From assembly GCF_010727605.1 (NCBI RefSeq), contig NZ_AP022568.1, positions 434,001 to 498,000 on the forward strand: a stretch of DNA of 64,000 nucleotides, given 5' to 3'. The position numbers and the translations under genes were made by a program. A model generated the notes under the pieces. That model saw nothing but the letters and a program-made list of their open reading frames with translations, was not told the DNA's origin and ran no database searches. The DNA is from Mycobacterium simiae. GTDB taxonomy: Bacteria > Actinomycetota > Actinomycetes > Mycobacteriales > Mycobacteriaceae. This document shows, piece by piece, positions 20,053 to 28,406 of the stretch; positions within the stretch are counted from its first letter, which is position 1; every line of letters begins with the position of its first letter.

Positions 20053-21648
20053 GTGACGACCCGGCAGCAGGCGGTCGGCCCGGTGCGGCCGTCGACACGG
20101 TGGCGGGCCGTGCTGCTCGCGGCCGTCGCGGCGTGTGCGGCGTGCGGCATCATCTACGAATTGGCGCTGCTGACGCTCTCGGCGAGCCTGAACGGCGGCG
20201 GCATCGTCGCAACCTCCCTGATCGTCGCGGGCTACATCGCCGCCCTGGGGATGGGCGCCCTGGTGGTCAAGCCGCTGCTGGGGCGTGCGGGCATCGTCTT
20301 CGTCGCGGTCGAGGCGCTGCTGGGCGTCGTCGGCGGGTTGTCCGCGGCGGCGTTGTACGCCGTATATGCGTTTCTGGACGGAGCGGTCGGTTCGACCTGG
20401 GTGCTGGCGGTGGGTACGGCGCTGATCGGTGGCCTGGTCGGCGCCGAGGTGCCGCTGCTGATGACGCTGCTGCAGCGCGGTCGCACCTCGGGGGCGACCG
20501 ACGCCGGCCGCACCTTGGCCAACCTCACCGCGGCCGACTACCTGGGCGCGCTGGTCGGCGGGTTGGTCTGGCCGTTCGCCCTGCTGCCGCACCTCGGGAT
20601 GATCCGCGGCGCGGCGGCCACCGGCGTCATCAACCTGGTGGCGGCCGCCATCGTGGCGACGTTTTTGCTGCGGCACGTCATCTCGCTGCCGCAGCTGGCG
20701 ACGGCGCTGGCCGCGCTGGCCGCTGCCCTGGGGCTGTTGATCGTGCTGCTCGTGAACGCGCACGACATCGAAACGACCAGCCGGCAACGTCTTTACGCCG
20801 ACCCGATCATCGCCTACCGGCACACCGCCTATCAGGAGATCGTGGTCACCCGCCGCGGCAACGACACCCGGTTGTACCTCGACGGCGGGTTGCAGTTCTC
20901 CACCCGCGACGAATACCGCTACACCGAGAGCCTGGTCTACCCCGCGCTGGGCAGGGGCGCCCGATCGGTGCTCGTACTGGGCGGCGGCGACGGTCTGGCG
21001 GCACGAGAACTGCTGCGGCAGAACGGGATCGAAAGGATCGTCCAGGTGGAGCTGGATCCCGCGGTGATCGAAGTCGCGCGCACGACGCTGCGCGACGCCA
21101 ATGCCGCGGCGCTGGACAACCCGCGGGTCGCCGTCGTGATCGACGACGCGATGCGCTGGCTGCGCGTCGGCCACCCGGAGCTGCGCCCGTCAGGTGGTTT
21201 CGACGCCGTCATCGTCGACCTGCCTGACCCGGACACCCCGGTTCTCGGCCGGCTGTATTCGATCGAGTTCTATTCCCTTGTCGCGCAGGCGCTTTCGCCA
21301 GCAGGGTTGGTCGTGGTGCAGGCGGGCAGTCCGTTTTCCACGCCGACTGCATTCTGGCGCACGGTGTCGACGATTCGTTCCGCGGGCTACGCCGTCACGC
21401 CCTACCACGTGCACGTGCCCACATTCGGCGACTGGGGCTTCGTGCTGGCCAGCCCCGCGCCGGCCGGTCGGGCGGCGCCCGCGCCGGTGCCCTCCATGCC
21501 CGCCGACGCGCCGCCGCTGCGCTACCTCAACTCGCGGGTCCTGCAGGCCGCGACGGTGTTCTCCGACGACATTGCGCCGCGTCCACTGGAACCGTCAACG
21601 CTGGACAACCCGCGCATTGTCGAGGACATGCACCACGGGTACGACTGA
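20053..21648 (+). CDS. speE: Membrane spermidine synthase-like protein SpeE
   Basis: 531 residues: seven or so N-terminal membrane helices (to about residue 235), then a Rossmann-fold spermidine-synthase domain with YQEIVVTRRG, LDGGLQFSTRDEYRYTESLVYP, the nucleotide-binding LVLGGGDGLAARELLR, VELDPAVIEVAR and VDLPDPDTP. Family knowledge: aminopropyltransferases use decarboxylated SAM and putrescine, but membrane-fused members are poorly characterised and the true substrate is uncertain. GTG start at 20053 with GGGAGG 7-8 bases upstream. In M. tuberculosis a DUF350 gene (Rv2600) precedes speE; here only 16 bases separate DUF4247 and speE. Confidence 0.9.
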   Translation: MTTRQQAVGPVRPSTRWRAVLLAAVAACAACGIIYELALLTLSASLNGGGIVATSLIVAGYIAALGMGALVVKPLLGRAGIVFVAVEALLGVVGGLSAAALYAVYAFLDGAVGSTWVLAVGTALIGGLVGAEVPLLMTLLQRGRTSGATDAGRTLANLTAADYLGALVGGLVWPFALLPHLGMIRGAAATGVINLVAAAIVATFLLRHVISLPQLATALAALAAALGLLIVLLVNAHDIETTSRQRLYADPIIAYRHTAYQEIVVTRRGNDTRLYLDGGLQFSTRDEYRYTESLVYPALGRGARSVLVLGGGDGLAARELLRQNGIERIVQVELDPAVIEVARTTLRDANAAALDNPRVAVVIDDAMRWLRVGHPELRPSGGFDAVIVDLPDPDTPVLGRLYSIEFYSLVAQALSPAGLVVVQAGSPFSTPTAFWRTVSTIRSAGYAVTPYHVHVPTFGDWGFVLASPAPAGRAAPAPVPSMPADAPPLRYLNSRVLQAATVFSDDIAPRPLEPSTLDNPRIVEDMHHGYD

Positions 21649-21666
21649 CGCGGCCTACTCCTGGGC

Positions 21667-22422
21667 TCAGTCTTCTTCTAGGGCGGCCAGGACCTCGTCG
21701 GACAGGTCGACATTGGTCCAGACGTTTTGCACGTCGTCGCTGTCCTCCAGCGCGTCGACGAGCTTGAACACCTTTCGGGCACCGTCCACGTCGACCGGCA
21801 CGCTGACCGAGGGTTGGAAGCTGGCCTCAGCGGACTCGTAGTCGATGCCGGCGTCCTGCAGCGCGGTGCGCACCGCGACCAGGTCGGTCGGCTCGGAGAT
21901 GATCTCGAAGCTCTCCCCTAGGTCGTTGACGTCCTCGGCGCCGGCGTCCAGGACGGCGGCCAAGACGTCGTCTTCGCTCAGGCCGTTTTTTTCCAGCGTG
22001 ACGACGCCCTTGCGGGTGAACAGGTAGGACACCGAGCCCGGATCGGCCATGGTGCCACCGTTACGGGTGACCGCCACCCGGACCTCGCCGGCCGCGCGGT
22101 TGCGGTTGTCGGTGAGGCACTCGATCAGCACGGCCACGCCGTTGGGTCCGTAACCCTCGTACATGATCGTCTGGTAGTCGGCCCCACCGGCTTCCTCGCC
22201 GGCGCCGCGCTTGCGGGCCCGCTCGATGTTGTCGTTGGGCACCGACGTCTTCTTCGCCTTCTGGATGGCGTCGTACAGCGTCGGATTGCCGGCCGGGTCG
22301 CCGCCGCCGGTGCGGGCCGCGACCTCGATGTTCTTGATCAGCCGGGCGAACTCCTTGCCCCGGCGTGCGTCCTTGACGGCCTTCTGGTGCTTGGTGGTGG
22401 CCCACTTGGAATGGCCGCTCAT
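21667..22422 (-). CDS. YebC/PmpR family protein
   Basis: 251 residues of the conserved YebC family, known as DNA-binding regulators and, for one subfamily, as factors relieving ribosome stalling at proline stretches. Seen: the N-terminal signature [23 protein letters not shown], then [32 protein letters not shown], and the [21 protein letters not shown] centre. Syntenic with Rv2603c. Converges on speE; the vapBC41 toxin-antitoxin pair (Rv2601A/Rv2602) present between them in M. tuberculosis is absent here. Confidence 0.96.
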   Translation of the reverse strand: MSGHSKWATTKHQKAVKDARRGKEFARLIKNIEVAARTGGGDPAGNPTLYDAIQKAKKTSVPNDNIERARKRGAGEEAGGADYQTIMYEGYGPNGVAVLIECLTDNRNRAAGEVRVAVTRNGGTMADPGSVSYLFTRKGVVTLEKNGLSEDDVLAAVLDAGAEDVNDLGESFEIISEPTDLVAVRTALQDAGIDYESAEASFQPSVSVPVDVDGARKVFKLVDALEDSDDVQNVWTNVDLSDEVLAALEED

Positions 22423-22785
22423 CGCCGTCCTACCTCATTCTTTCGTGTTGCGCTCTTCGTCTACAGCCAGACGAGTCTACGTGGACGCAGGGTGCGGCAC
22501 GTACGGCCACACCACTTCAGGCTCACCTGCACCAGCGGTCACGGCGGCTTGACGCCGGGTCCGGTAAGCAGGCCGAGCCCTGCGCATTCTTCCCGTCGCT
22601 TCCTGCGCGGCGCGTCCGGTCGACAATGCAGATGACCTGATGCGTTGGGGTGAAACGCTTTTGCGTCGAGAGCCGCGGGCGGTGTCCAATGAGCGAAGCG
22701 ACCGGCGTGCACGGCGATTCGGCGGATCACCAGTGGGTACCTCGCACCGAACAACACACGCATGGCGAGCTAGGAGGACCACATC
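22423..22785. other. Intergenic region between yebC and the 75-residue protein gene
   Basis: 363 bases between divergent genes. No coding frame with a ribosome-binding site and no RNA gene was recognised. It should hold the yebC promoter and that of the downstream small gene. A small dyad is seen near 22644-22665 (gcgtt..aacgc then gcg), too short to interpret. Confidence 0.5.
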
Positions 22786-23013
22786 ATGGCCACCGGAGAA
22801 ACCGGATTCGACGACGTCACCTTTGACCTCATCTCGGTGCAGTATCACTCGCTGAAAGCCGGACATGACTACGGGCAGTACGTGCGGGACGCCAAAAATG
22901 CCGGCCGCGACGACATCGCCTCGTTCTTCGAAGAAGTCATGAAACAGGATTCCGAACGCGCTCGGCGATGCCACGATCTCCTGCGGGAACTCGAAGTCGC
23001 GTCCTCGAAGTAG
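22786..23013 (+). CDS. Small acidic protein of unknown function
   Basis: 75 residues: MATGETGFDDVTFDLISVQYHSLKAG.. with a helical, charge-rich composition and a clear ribosome-binding site (taggaggaccacatc) just before the ATG. No signal peptide or membrane helix. Spaced His, Glu and Asp residues (YHSLKAGHDYGQY, FFEEVMKQD) would suit a short helical, perhaps ferritin-like, bundle, but this is a guess. I do not recognise a named family. It converges on the P450 gene, with 4 bases between the stops. Confidence 0.75.
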   Translation: MATGETGFDDVTFDLISVQYHSLKAGHDYGQYVRDAKNAGRDDIASFFEEVMKQDSERARRCHDLLRELEVASSK

Positions 23014-23017
23014 CAAC

Positions 23018-24373
23018 CTAGGGCCCGACCGGCAACGCGGTCGCGGGCTTGACGTTCCATTCCAGGGTCAGCTGATTAAGGGTCAACGGCAATGGCTGCT
23101 CCGGGGATAACCGGGGGGTGGAGCTCAGGGTCAGGCGCAGCCGGCCGAGCAGATTGGCCATCACCGTGCTGGTCACGAACAGGACGAGATTGCGCCCCGG
23201 GCACTCGGCAGGTCCGGCGCTGAAAGGCACCAGCTGGCGGTGATTTTGCGCGGTCCCGTCCAGCCAGATTTCGGGGGCAAACGTGTGCGCGAACGGCAGC
23301 ACCTGATCGTCGCGGTGAAACGCCGGAACCACGATCATCACCCCGGCTCCCGCGGCCACCGTGAACCGGTCTGCGCCGCCGCGCCACTGCGTGTCCTCGG
23401 TCGTGTCGCGCAAGATCGTCGGCGTCGTGGGCCACAGGCGTACCGACTCCAGCACACTGGCCCGCAAGTACGGTCGCAGCTGCGGTGCACCCGGATCGGC
23501 GGCGTCGTCCAGGGCCCGGGCGAGTTGTTCGGGATGGGTCGACAGCAACGCCAACGCGCGGCACAACGCCATTCCGGCGGCATCGAATGCGAAAACCCAA
23601 TGCGGCATTTGGCCGACCGGATCGACGGCCCCGCTCGCGGGCAGCTGCGCCACCACACTAGCCAACGTGCCAGGCTGCGGATTTTCCACATACCCGTAGA
23701 GATGTGTGAAGAACTGGGCGCGTCGCCGGTAGTGCGGCAGCGACAAAAACGACCAGTTGCCCGCCTTGCGCAGCCCCAGCAACTCGTCGGTGATCTGCTC
23801 GTCGTTGCGGGCCGCATCGCCAAACGTCAAGCGCCGCACCAGGCGCCACCACCCGGCCATGAATTCGTAGGAGTTCAGGCGCCCGGACTGCGCCGCCGCG
23901 GCGACCAGATCGTCGGTCTCTGCTGCGATGGTGCCGGCGAACTCACCGGCCAGGCGGTGCAGCTCGGCACCGCTGTCCAGCGCCGCCTCGTTCAGCTCGC
24001 GGCGCTGCTGGCGAATGGGTCCCCGGCTGATCAGCACGCCACGCGGCTGAAACCACTCCAACGCCTTGCGCTTCTCCAAGTTCGCGGGATGAAACGGGTC
24101 CGGTGCATGGTCGAGCACCCGGCCGACGTCTTCTGGATCGAGGATGACGAGGATGCGTCGACCGGGTATCACCAACTCCACGGGTCCACGCCCGTATTGG
24201 GCGCGAAGTCGCCGCATCCGGGTGGCGGCCCGCGAATCGGCTTGAGTGACCTCCAAGAGGCGCACCACGGGACGCCGCCGGGCCAGAACGCCTGCGGCGA
24301 CGGACGAAAGGCCCAAATCGGTCAGTGTCGCGAGCGCGGCGATACCGGTCAGTCGATGTGCTGTACTGGTCAC
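23018..24373 (-). CDS. Cytochrome P450 with atypical I-helix
   Basis: 451 residues. The heme-thiolate signature is FSAGPAECPG with Cys391; the ExxR motif is ESVR (309-312); the K-helix region continues LWPTTP. In the I helix the usual (A/G)GxD/ET oxygen-activation motif reads FDAAGMALC (263-271), lacking both the acid and the threonine. That change is seen in P450s that use unusual chemistry or bind peroxide-type substrates, but it does not identify the substrate. The N-terminus has a short hydrophobic stretch but no clear membrane anchor. No ferredoxin or reductase gene is adjacent. Absent from this position in M. tuberculosis. Confidence 0.9.
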   Translation of the reverse strand: MTSTAHRLTGIAALATLTDLGLSSVAAGVLARRRPVVRLLEVTQADSRAATRMRRLRAQYGRGPVELVIPGRRILVILDPEDVGRVLDHAPDPFHPANLEKRKALEWFQPRGVLISRGPIRQQRRELNEAALDSGAELHRLAGEFAGTIAAETDDLVAAAAQSGRLNSYEFMAGWWRLVRRLTFGDAARNDEQITDELLGLRKAGNWSFLSLPHYRRRAQFFTHLYGYVENPQPGTLASVVAQLPASGAVDPVGQMPHWVFAFDAAGMALCRALALLSTHPEQLARALDDAADPGAPQLRPYLRASVLESVRLWPTTPTILRDTTEDTQWRGGADRFTVAAGAGVMIVVPAFHRDDQVLPFAHTFAPEIWLDGTAQNHRQLVPFSAGPAECPGRNLVLFVTSTVMANLLGRLRLTLSSTPRLSPEQPLPLTLNQLTLEWNVKPATALPVGP

Positions 24374-24454
24374 CGCTGGGAGCTACCCGCCGGCCATCCG
24401 ATCAAACGAACGTGCCCTGTTTCGGGGCAGCCGATTGCGGAGAACCTCAAGGGT

Positions 24455-24604
24455 GTGAATCAACCGAAAGAACCCCAGGACGCGACACAGTCGACCGAGG
24501 AGCAGCGGGAGCTGCAGCAGAAATTGGAGCACCAGCACGAGGACCCGCAGGGCCCTGGTTTGGGGCAGTCCGACCGCAACGTCGCCGATGAGAGCACGCG
24601 CTAG
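24455..24604 (+). CDS. Possible 49-residue Gln/Glu-rich small protein
   Basis: GTG start, product [20 protein letters not shown].. continuing with [12 protein letters not shown] and ending DESTR. Very hydrophilic, without hydrophobic segments; the middle could be a short coiled coil. A weak GGAG lies about 12 bases upstream. Codon use resembles coding DNA (few rare codons, clear G/C third positions). The TAG stop overlaps the pdxT stop on the other strand through the shared CTAG. Function unknown and reality uncertain. Confidence 0.45.
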   Translation: MNQPKEPQDATQSTEEQRELQQKLEHQHEDPQGPGLGQSDRNVADESTR

Positions 24605-25197
24605 CTACGGCCCGCGACGATGTCGACGAACAGCTGGTGGATACGGCGATCACCGGTTACTTCCGGGTGGAAGGCCGTCGCCAACATCGGGCCTTGGCGC
24701 ACCGCGACGGCGTGTCCGGCCGCGGTCGCCAGCACCTGCACGCCCGCGCCGACCCGCTCGACCCAGGGCGCCCGAATGAACACCGCACGCACCGGGCCGG
24801 TTAGGCCGGCGAACTCGACATCGCCTTCGAACGAATCGACTTGACGTCCAAAGGCGTTGCGCCGCACGGTCATATCGATGGCACGCAACGGCAGTGCCTG
24901 CCGCCCGTTGGCGCCGGCGTCGAGAATTTCGCTGGACAGCATGATCATGCCCGCGCAGGCGCCGTAAGCGGGCAGCCCGCCGGCCAGGCGTGCCCGCAAC
25001 GGCTCGAGCAGATCGAGGTCCAGCAGCAGATGGCTCATCGTGGTGGATTCTCCGCCCGGGATCACCAGCCCGTCGATGGCGTCGATCTCGCTACGCCGGC
25101 GCACCGGCATCGACTCGGCTCCCGCCTCGCGCAGCGCTGCCAAATGCTCCCGGGTGTCGCCCTGCAGCGCCAACACCCCGATTCGCGGGCGGTTCAC
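24601..25197 (-). CDS. pdxT: Pyridoxal 5'-phosphate synthase glutaminase subunit PdxT
   Basis: Class I glutamine amidotransferase that supplies ammonia to PdxS. The 198 residues show the start [23 protein letters not shown], the nucleophile elbow [10 protein letters not shown] with the catalytic Cys, and the His-Glu pair AFHPEVTGD. The GTG at 25197 overlaps the tesB2 stop (GTGA) and gives the same length as Rv2604c; longer upstream frames are shadows. Third gene of the pdxS-tesB2-pdxT operon. Confidence 0.96.
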   Translation of the reverse strand: MNRPRIGVLALQGDTREHLAALREAGAESMPVRRRSEIDAIDGLVIPGGESTTMSHLLLDLDLLEPLRARLAGGLPAYGACAGMIMLSSEILDAGANGRQALPLRAIDMTVRRNAFGRQVDSFEGDVEFAGLTGPVRAVFIRAPWVERVGAGVQVLATAAGHAVAVRQGPMLATAFHPEVTGDRRIHQLFVDIVAGRS

Positions 25198-26039
25198 TTG
25201 CCGTATCCCCGCGGGAAGCGGGTCAGCCCCTCCTGCATGACGGCCGCCACCATCTCGCCGGACTGGGTGAAAATCTTGCCCTGACACAGCGACCGTCCGC
25301 CGCTGGCGGACGGCGAGGACTGGTCGTAGAGCAGCCACTCGTCGGCCCGGAACGCCCGCATGAACCACATCGCGTGGTCCAGCGACGCCACCTGCAAATG
25401 CTGACGCACATCGAGGTGGTTGACCTGCGCCGAGCCCAGCAACGTGAGGTCGCTCATGTAGGCCAGCGCGCAGATGTGCAGCACCGGGTCGTCCGGGAGC
25501 GGGTCGCGGTGGCGGAACCACACCTGTTGTTGAGAAGCCTTGCCGGGCAACAACTCCAGCCGCCCGCGGGGCACGATGCACACGTCCCACTCCTCGAACT
25601 GCTTGAAGCCAGCCTGAGTATCCGAGTCGAAGACCTTGATCGAGTCCAGCCCCGGCAGGCCGTCGGGCGGCGGTGCGGACGGCATCCGATCCTGGTGGTG
25701 AATACCTTCCTGGTCGGTCTGGAACGACGCGCCCATGCTGAAAATGATCTCGCCGTGCTGAATGGCGTTGACGCGGCGGGTGGCGAACGAACCGCCGTCG
25801 CGGGTGCGTTCGACGATGAAGACCGTGGGTTCGTTGGCGTCACCGGGCCGCAGGAAGTAGCCGTGTAGCGAGTGCACTTGGTAGCGCGGGTCGACGGTGC
25901 GCACCGCCGAGACGAGTGACTGCCCGGCGACGTGGCCGCCGAACGTGCGCTGGAAGTATCCCGACTCCGGGCTGAACACCCGACCGCGGTAGATGTTGAC
26001 CTCGAGTTGCTCGAGATCAAGGATCTCTTCGATGGCCAC
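25194..26039 (-). CDS. tesB2: Acyl-CoA thioesterase II TesB2
   Basis: Double-hotdog thioesterase releasing free fatty acids from acyl-CoA. Seen: [17 protein letters not shown] and [16 protein letters not shown] in the first hotdog, and the second-domain [30 protein letters not shown] segment typical of TesB. Length 281 aa, syntenic with Rv2605c. It sits between the two subunits of PLP synthase, 8 bases after pdxS and overlapping pdxT, a conserved mycobacterial order whose metabolic reason is unclear. Confidence 0.95.
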   Translation of the reverse strand: MAIEEILDLEQLEVNIYRGRVFSPESGYFQRTFGGHVAGQSLVSAVRTVDPRYQVHSLHGYFLRPGDANEPTVFIVERTRDGGSFATRRVNAIQHGEIIFSMGASFQTDQEGIHHQDRMPSAPPPDGLPGLDSIKVFDSDTQAGFKQFEEWDVCIVPRGRLELLPGKASQQQVWFRHRDPLPDDPVLHICALAYMSDLTLLGSAQVNHLDVRQHLQVASLDHAMWFMRAFRADEWLLYDQSSPSASGGRSLCQGKIFTQSGEMVAAVMQEGLTRFPRGYGK

Positions 26040-26047
26040 GGACCGGT

Positions 26048-26959
26048 TTACCAGCCGCGCTCGGCCAGGCGATGCGGCTGTGCGATCTGCTCGACGTTGA
26101 TGCCGACCATCGCCTCACCCAGGCCGCGGGAAACCTTGGCCAGCACGTCAGGGTCGTCGTAGAAGGTGGTGGCCTTGACGATCGCGGCCGCCCGCGCGGC
26201 GGGGTCGCCCGACTTGAAGATCCCGGAGCCGACAAACACACCCTCGGCCCCTAGCTGCATCATCATCGCCGCGTCGGCCGGGGTCGCGATGCCGCCGGCC
26301 GTGAACAACGTCACCGGGAGCTTGCCGGCCCGGGCCACCTCGACGACGAGGTCGTAAGGCGCCTGCAATTCCTTTGCGGCAACGAACAATTCGTCGTCCG
26401 ACAGGGAACCCAGCCGGCGGATTTCGGCACCGATGGCCCGCATGTGGGTGGTCGCGTTGGAAACGTCGCCGGTTCCGGCTTCCCCCTTGGACCGGATCAT
26501 CGCCGCGCCCTCGTTAATGCGTCGCAACGCCTCACCCAGGTTGGTCGCCCCGCACACGAACGGCACGGTGAACTTCCACTTGTCGATGTGGTGGGTGTAG
26601 TCGGCGGGTGTGAGCACCTCGGATTCGTCGATGTAATCGACGCCGAGGCTCTGCAAAATCTGCGCCTCGACGAAATGCCCGATCCGCGCCTTGGCCATCA
26701 CCGGGATGGTCACCGCCGAGATGATGCCCTCGATCATGTCGGGGTCGCTCATCCGCGATACGCCGCCCTGGGCGCGGATGTCGGCGGGCACCCGCTCCAA
26801 CGCCATCACGGCGACGGCGCCCGCGCCCTCGGCGATGCGGGCCTGCTCCGGGGTGACGACGTCCATGATGACGCCGCCCTTGAGCATCTCGGCCATGCCG
26901 CGCTTGACGCGGGCCGTCCCCGTCTGGTTGGCCTGGGTCGACTGTGCGCCGCTGTTCAC
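26048..26959 (-). CDS. pdxS: Pyridoxal 5'-phosphate synthase lyase subunit PdxS
   Basis: TIM-barrel synthase that makes PLP from ribose 5-phosphate, glyceraldehyde 3-phosphate and ammonia from PdxT. The 303 residues show [49 protein letters not shown] with an active lysine, the [22 protein letters not shown] segment and [13 protein letters not shown] 26959 follows GAGGAGAGAAGAGCTA and gives a length near Rv2606c (299 aa). The longer open frame lacks a ribosome-binding site and covers the upstream regulatory region. Confidence 0.96.
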   Translation of the reverse strand: MNSGAQSTQANQTGTARVKRGMAEMLKGGVIMDVVTPEQARIAEGAGAVAVMALERVPADIRAQGGVSRMSDPDMIEGIISAVTIPVMAKARIGHFVEAQILQSLGVDYIDESEVLTPADYTHHIDKWKFTVPFVCGATNLGEALRRINEGAAMIRSKGEAGTGDVSNATTHMRAIGAEIRRLGSLSDDELFVAAKELQAPYDLVVEVARAGKLPVTLFTAGGIATPADAAMMMQLGAEGVFVGSGIFKSGDPAARAAAIVKATTFYDDPDVLAKVSRGLGEAMVGINVEQIAQPHRLAERGW

Positions 26960-27320
26960 TAGCTCTTCTCTCCTCGAACTGTCGAGCCTCCACTCTAGTG
27001 GTTCGCACAAAATCAGTTTTTCCGCGGTTTCTGTGAGGTTTCTATGGGCATGTGACGGTGATTTGAGGTTGCTATGGAGCCTTTGAGGTGTGTCACACCC
27101 ATCGGAAAAGGCCCTCAAATCCTGCTAAGAATGCGGGCAGATATCCGCAGCAGGCCCTTGCGGTTCCTTTGCCGGATATCCAGGGAGGGCTTTGGCCTCG
27201 TTAGCGCCCCCGTTAGCGTCCCTCGTCAGCTTCGACCGTGTGCGCTTGGTGTTGGGCGCTGGGCGTTGGCGTCTGGCGCCGGGCATTTAGCCGAGAACGA
27301 GAACCGAAAAAGGGGGTTCC
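26960..27320. promoter_or_regulatory. Repeat-rich intergenic region between pdxS and the first PPE gene
   Basis: 361 bases between divergent genes. Seen: two 14-base direct repeats tgaggtt(t/g)ctatgg at 27034-27047 and 27064-27077, 30 bases apart, with a partial third (tgaggtgtg) at 27084; a 9-base inverted repeat gatttgagg (27060) against cctcaaatc (27113); gatatccg/cggatatc arms at 27140 and 27173; and tandem cgttagcg units from 27199. In M. tuberculosis pdxH lies here; no pdxH-like frame is present. Confidence 0.6.
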
Positions 27321-28406
27321 ATGGATTACGGACTATTGCCGCCGGAAATAAATTCCGCGCGCATGTATGCCGGGCCGCGATCGGGCGCAATGTGGGCAGC
27401 GGCAGCAGCCTGGGACACGGTGGCCGCCGAGCTTGGGTCCACGGCGAGTTCTTTTCATTCGACGGTGTCGTCGCTGACCGGTGGGCCCTGGCGGGGCCCT
27501 GCGTCGACGGCGATGGCGACCGCAGCCAGCCCCTATGTGCAGTGGTTAACTGCGACGTCGGCGAACGCAGCGCGGGTCGCCACCCAAACCCGACTATCGG
27601 CCGGCGCATTCGAGACCGCGTTTGCCGCCACGGTGCCCCCGGAAATCGTCGCGGCCAACCGTGCCCTGCTGATGACGCTGATCGCGACGAACATCCTGGG
27701 TCAAAACACCGCGTCGATTGCGGCGACCGAAGCGGAGTACGCCGAGATGTGGGCCCAGGACGTGGCGGCGATGGTGGGCTATGACGTCAGCACCACGTCG
27801 GCCGGCGCCGCACAAACACCGTTCAGCGAACCGCCGCTGACCCTGACGAGCCTGCCCGCCGCAAGATTCGTTTCCTTCGGTGAGCAGTTGTTCGAATCGG
27901 TAATGCAGACCCTGACGAGCCAACTGACGGACCCGATGACCCAGTTGCAGGCGCTCTCGACGCCGGCCCAGTTCGCGATGGAACCCATGAACACGCTGAT
28001 CGGCCAGGCCCTGTCCGACGCCAACTCGTTGCCCAGCGCTGCCGGCACGGTGATGGATCCGGTGCCGGCGTCCGCCACGGGTCCGCAGCCGGCTGCCCGG
28101 AGCGCCGCGCACGTCGCTGGCCGCGTGATCACCGCGAGTGCGGGACGGGCGGCCTCGATCGGGCCGTTGTCCGTGCCGGCAACCTGGGCCACCGCCACGT
28201 CGGAGGCGCCCGCAATTCCCCCGGCGGCCGGGGTGTCCAGCGCCGCGGTGAGCCCGATTTCGGCGAGCGCGGCGACAACGCCGGCTGCGCCCTCGATCAA
28301 CATGCCGGGGCGAGTGGGAGGCGCCGCCGCCTCGGGGGCGGTCGCCGCGTCGCGCAAGGCGGCGTCATCCGCGCGGCTTGACCTGGCGGCGAGGTGCACG
28401 CCATGA
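27321..28406 (+). CDS. PPE family protein (PPE-SVP type), first copy
   Basis: Secreted through an ESX (type VII) system, usually with a PE partner, to the cell surface. 361 residues: N-terminal PPE domain with [18 protein letters not shown], the W-x-G turn region (GPWRGPAS), [17 protein letters not shown] and [13 protein letters not shown]; then a Ser/Thr/Pro/Ala-rich C-terminus with the SVP motif (IGPLSVPATW). ATG follows aaaaaggggg. Its stop overlaps the start of the PE-hydrolase gene (ATGA), so the two are made together. The same pair recurs downstream. Position corresponds to PPE42 (Rv2608). Confidence 0.92.
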   Translation: MDYGLLPPEINSARMYAGPRSGAMWAAAAAWDTVAAELGSTASSFHSTVSSLTGGPWRGPASTAMATAASPYVQWLTATSANAARVATQTRLSAGAFETAFAATVPPEIVAANRALLMTLIATNILGQNTASIAATEAEYAEMWAQDVAAMVGYDVSTTSAGAAQTPFSEPPLTLTSLPAARFVSFGEQLFESVMQTLTSQLTDPMTQLQALSTPAQFAMEPMNTLIGQALSDANSLPSAAGTVMDPVPASATGPQPAARSAAHVAGRVITASAGRAASIGPLSVPATWATATSEAPAIPPAAGVSSAAVSPISASAATTPAAPSINMPGRVGGAAASGAVAASRKAASSARLDLAARCTP

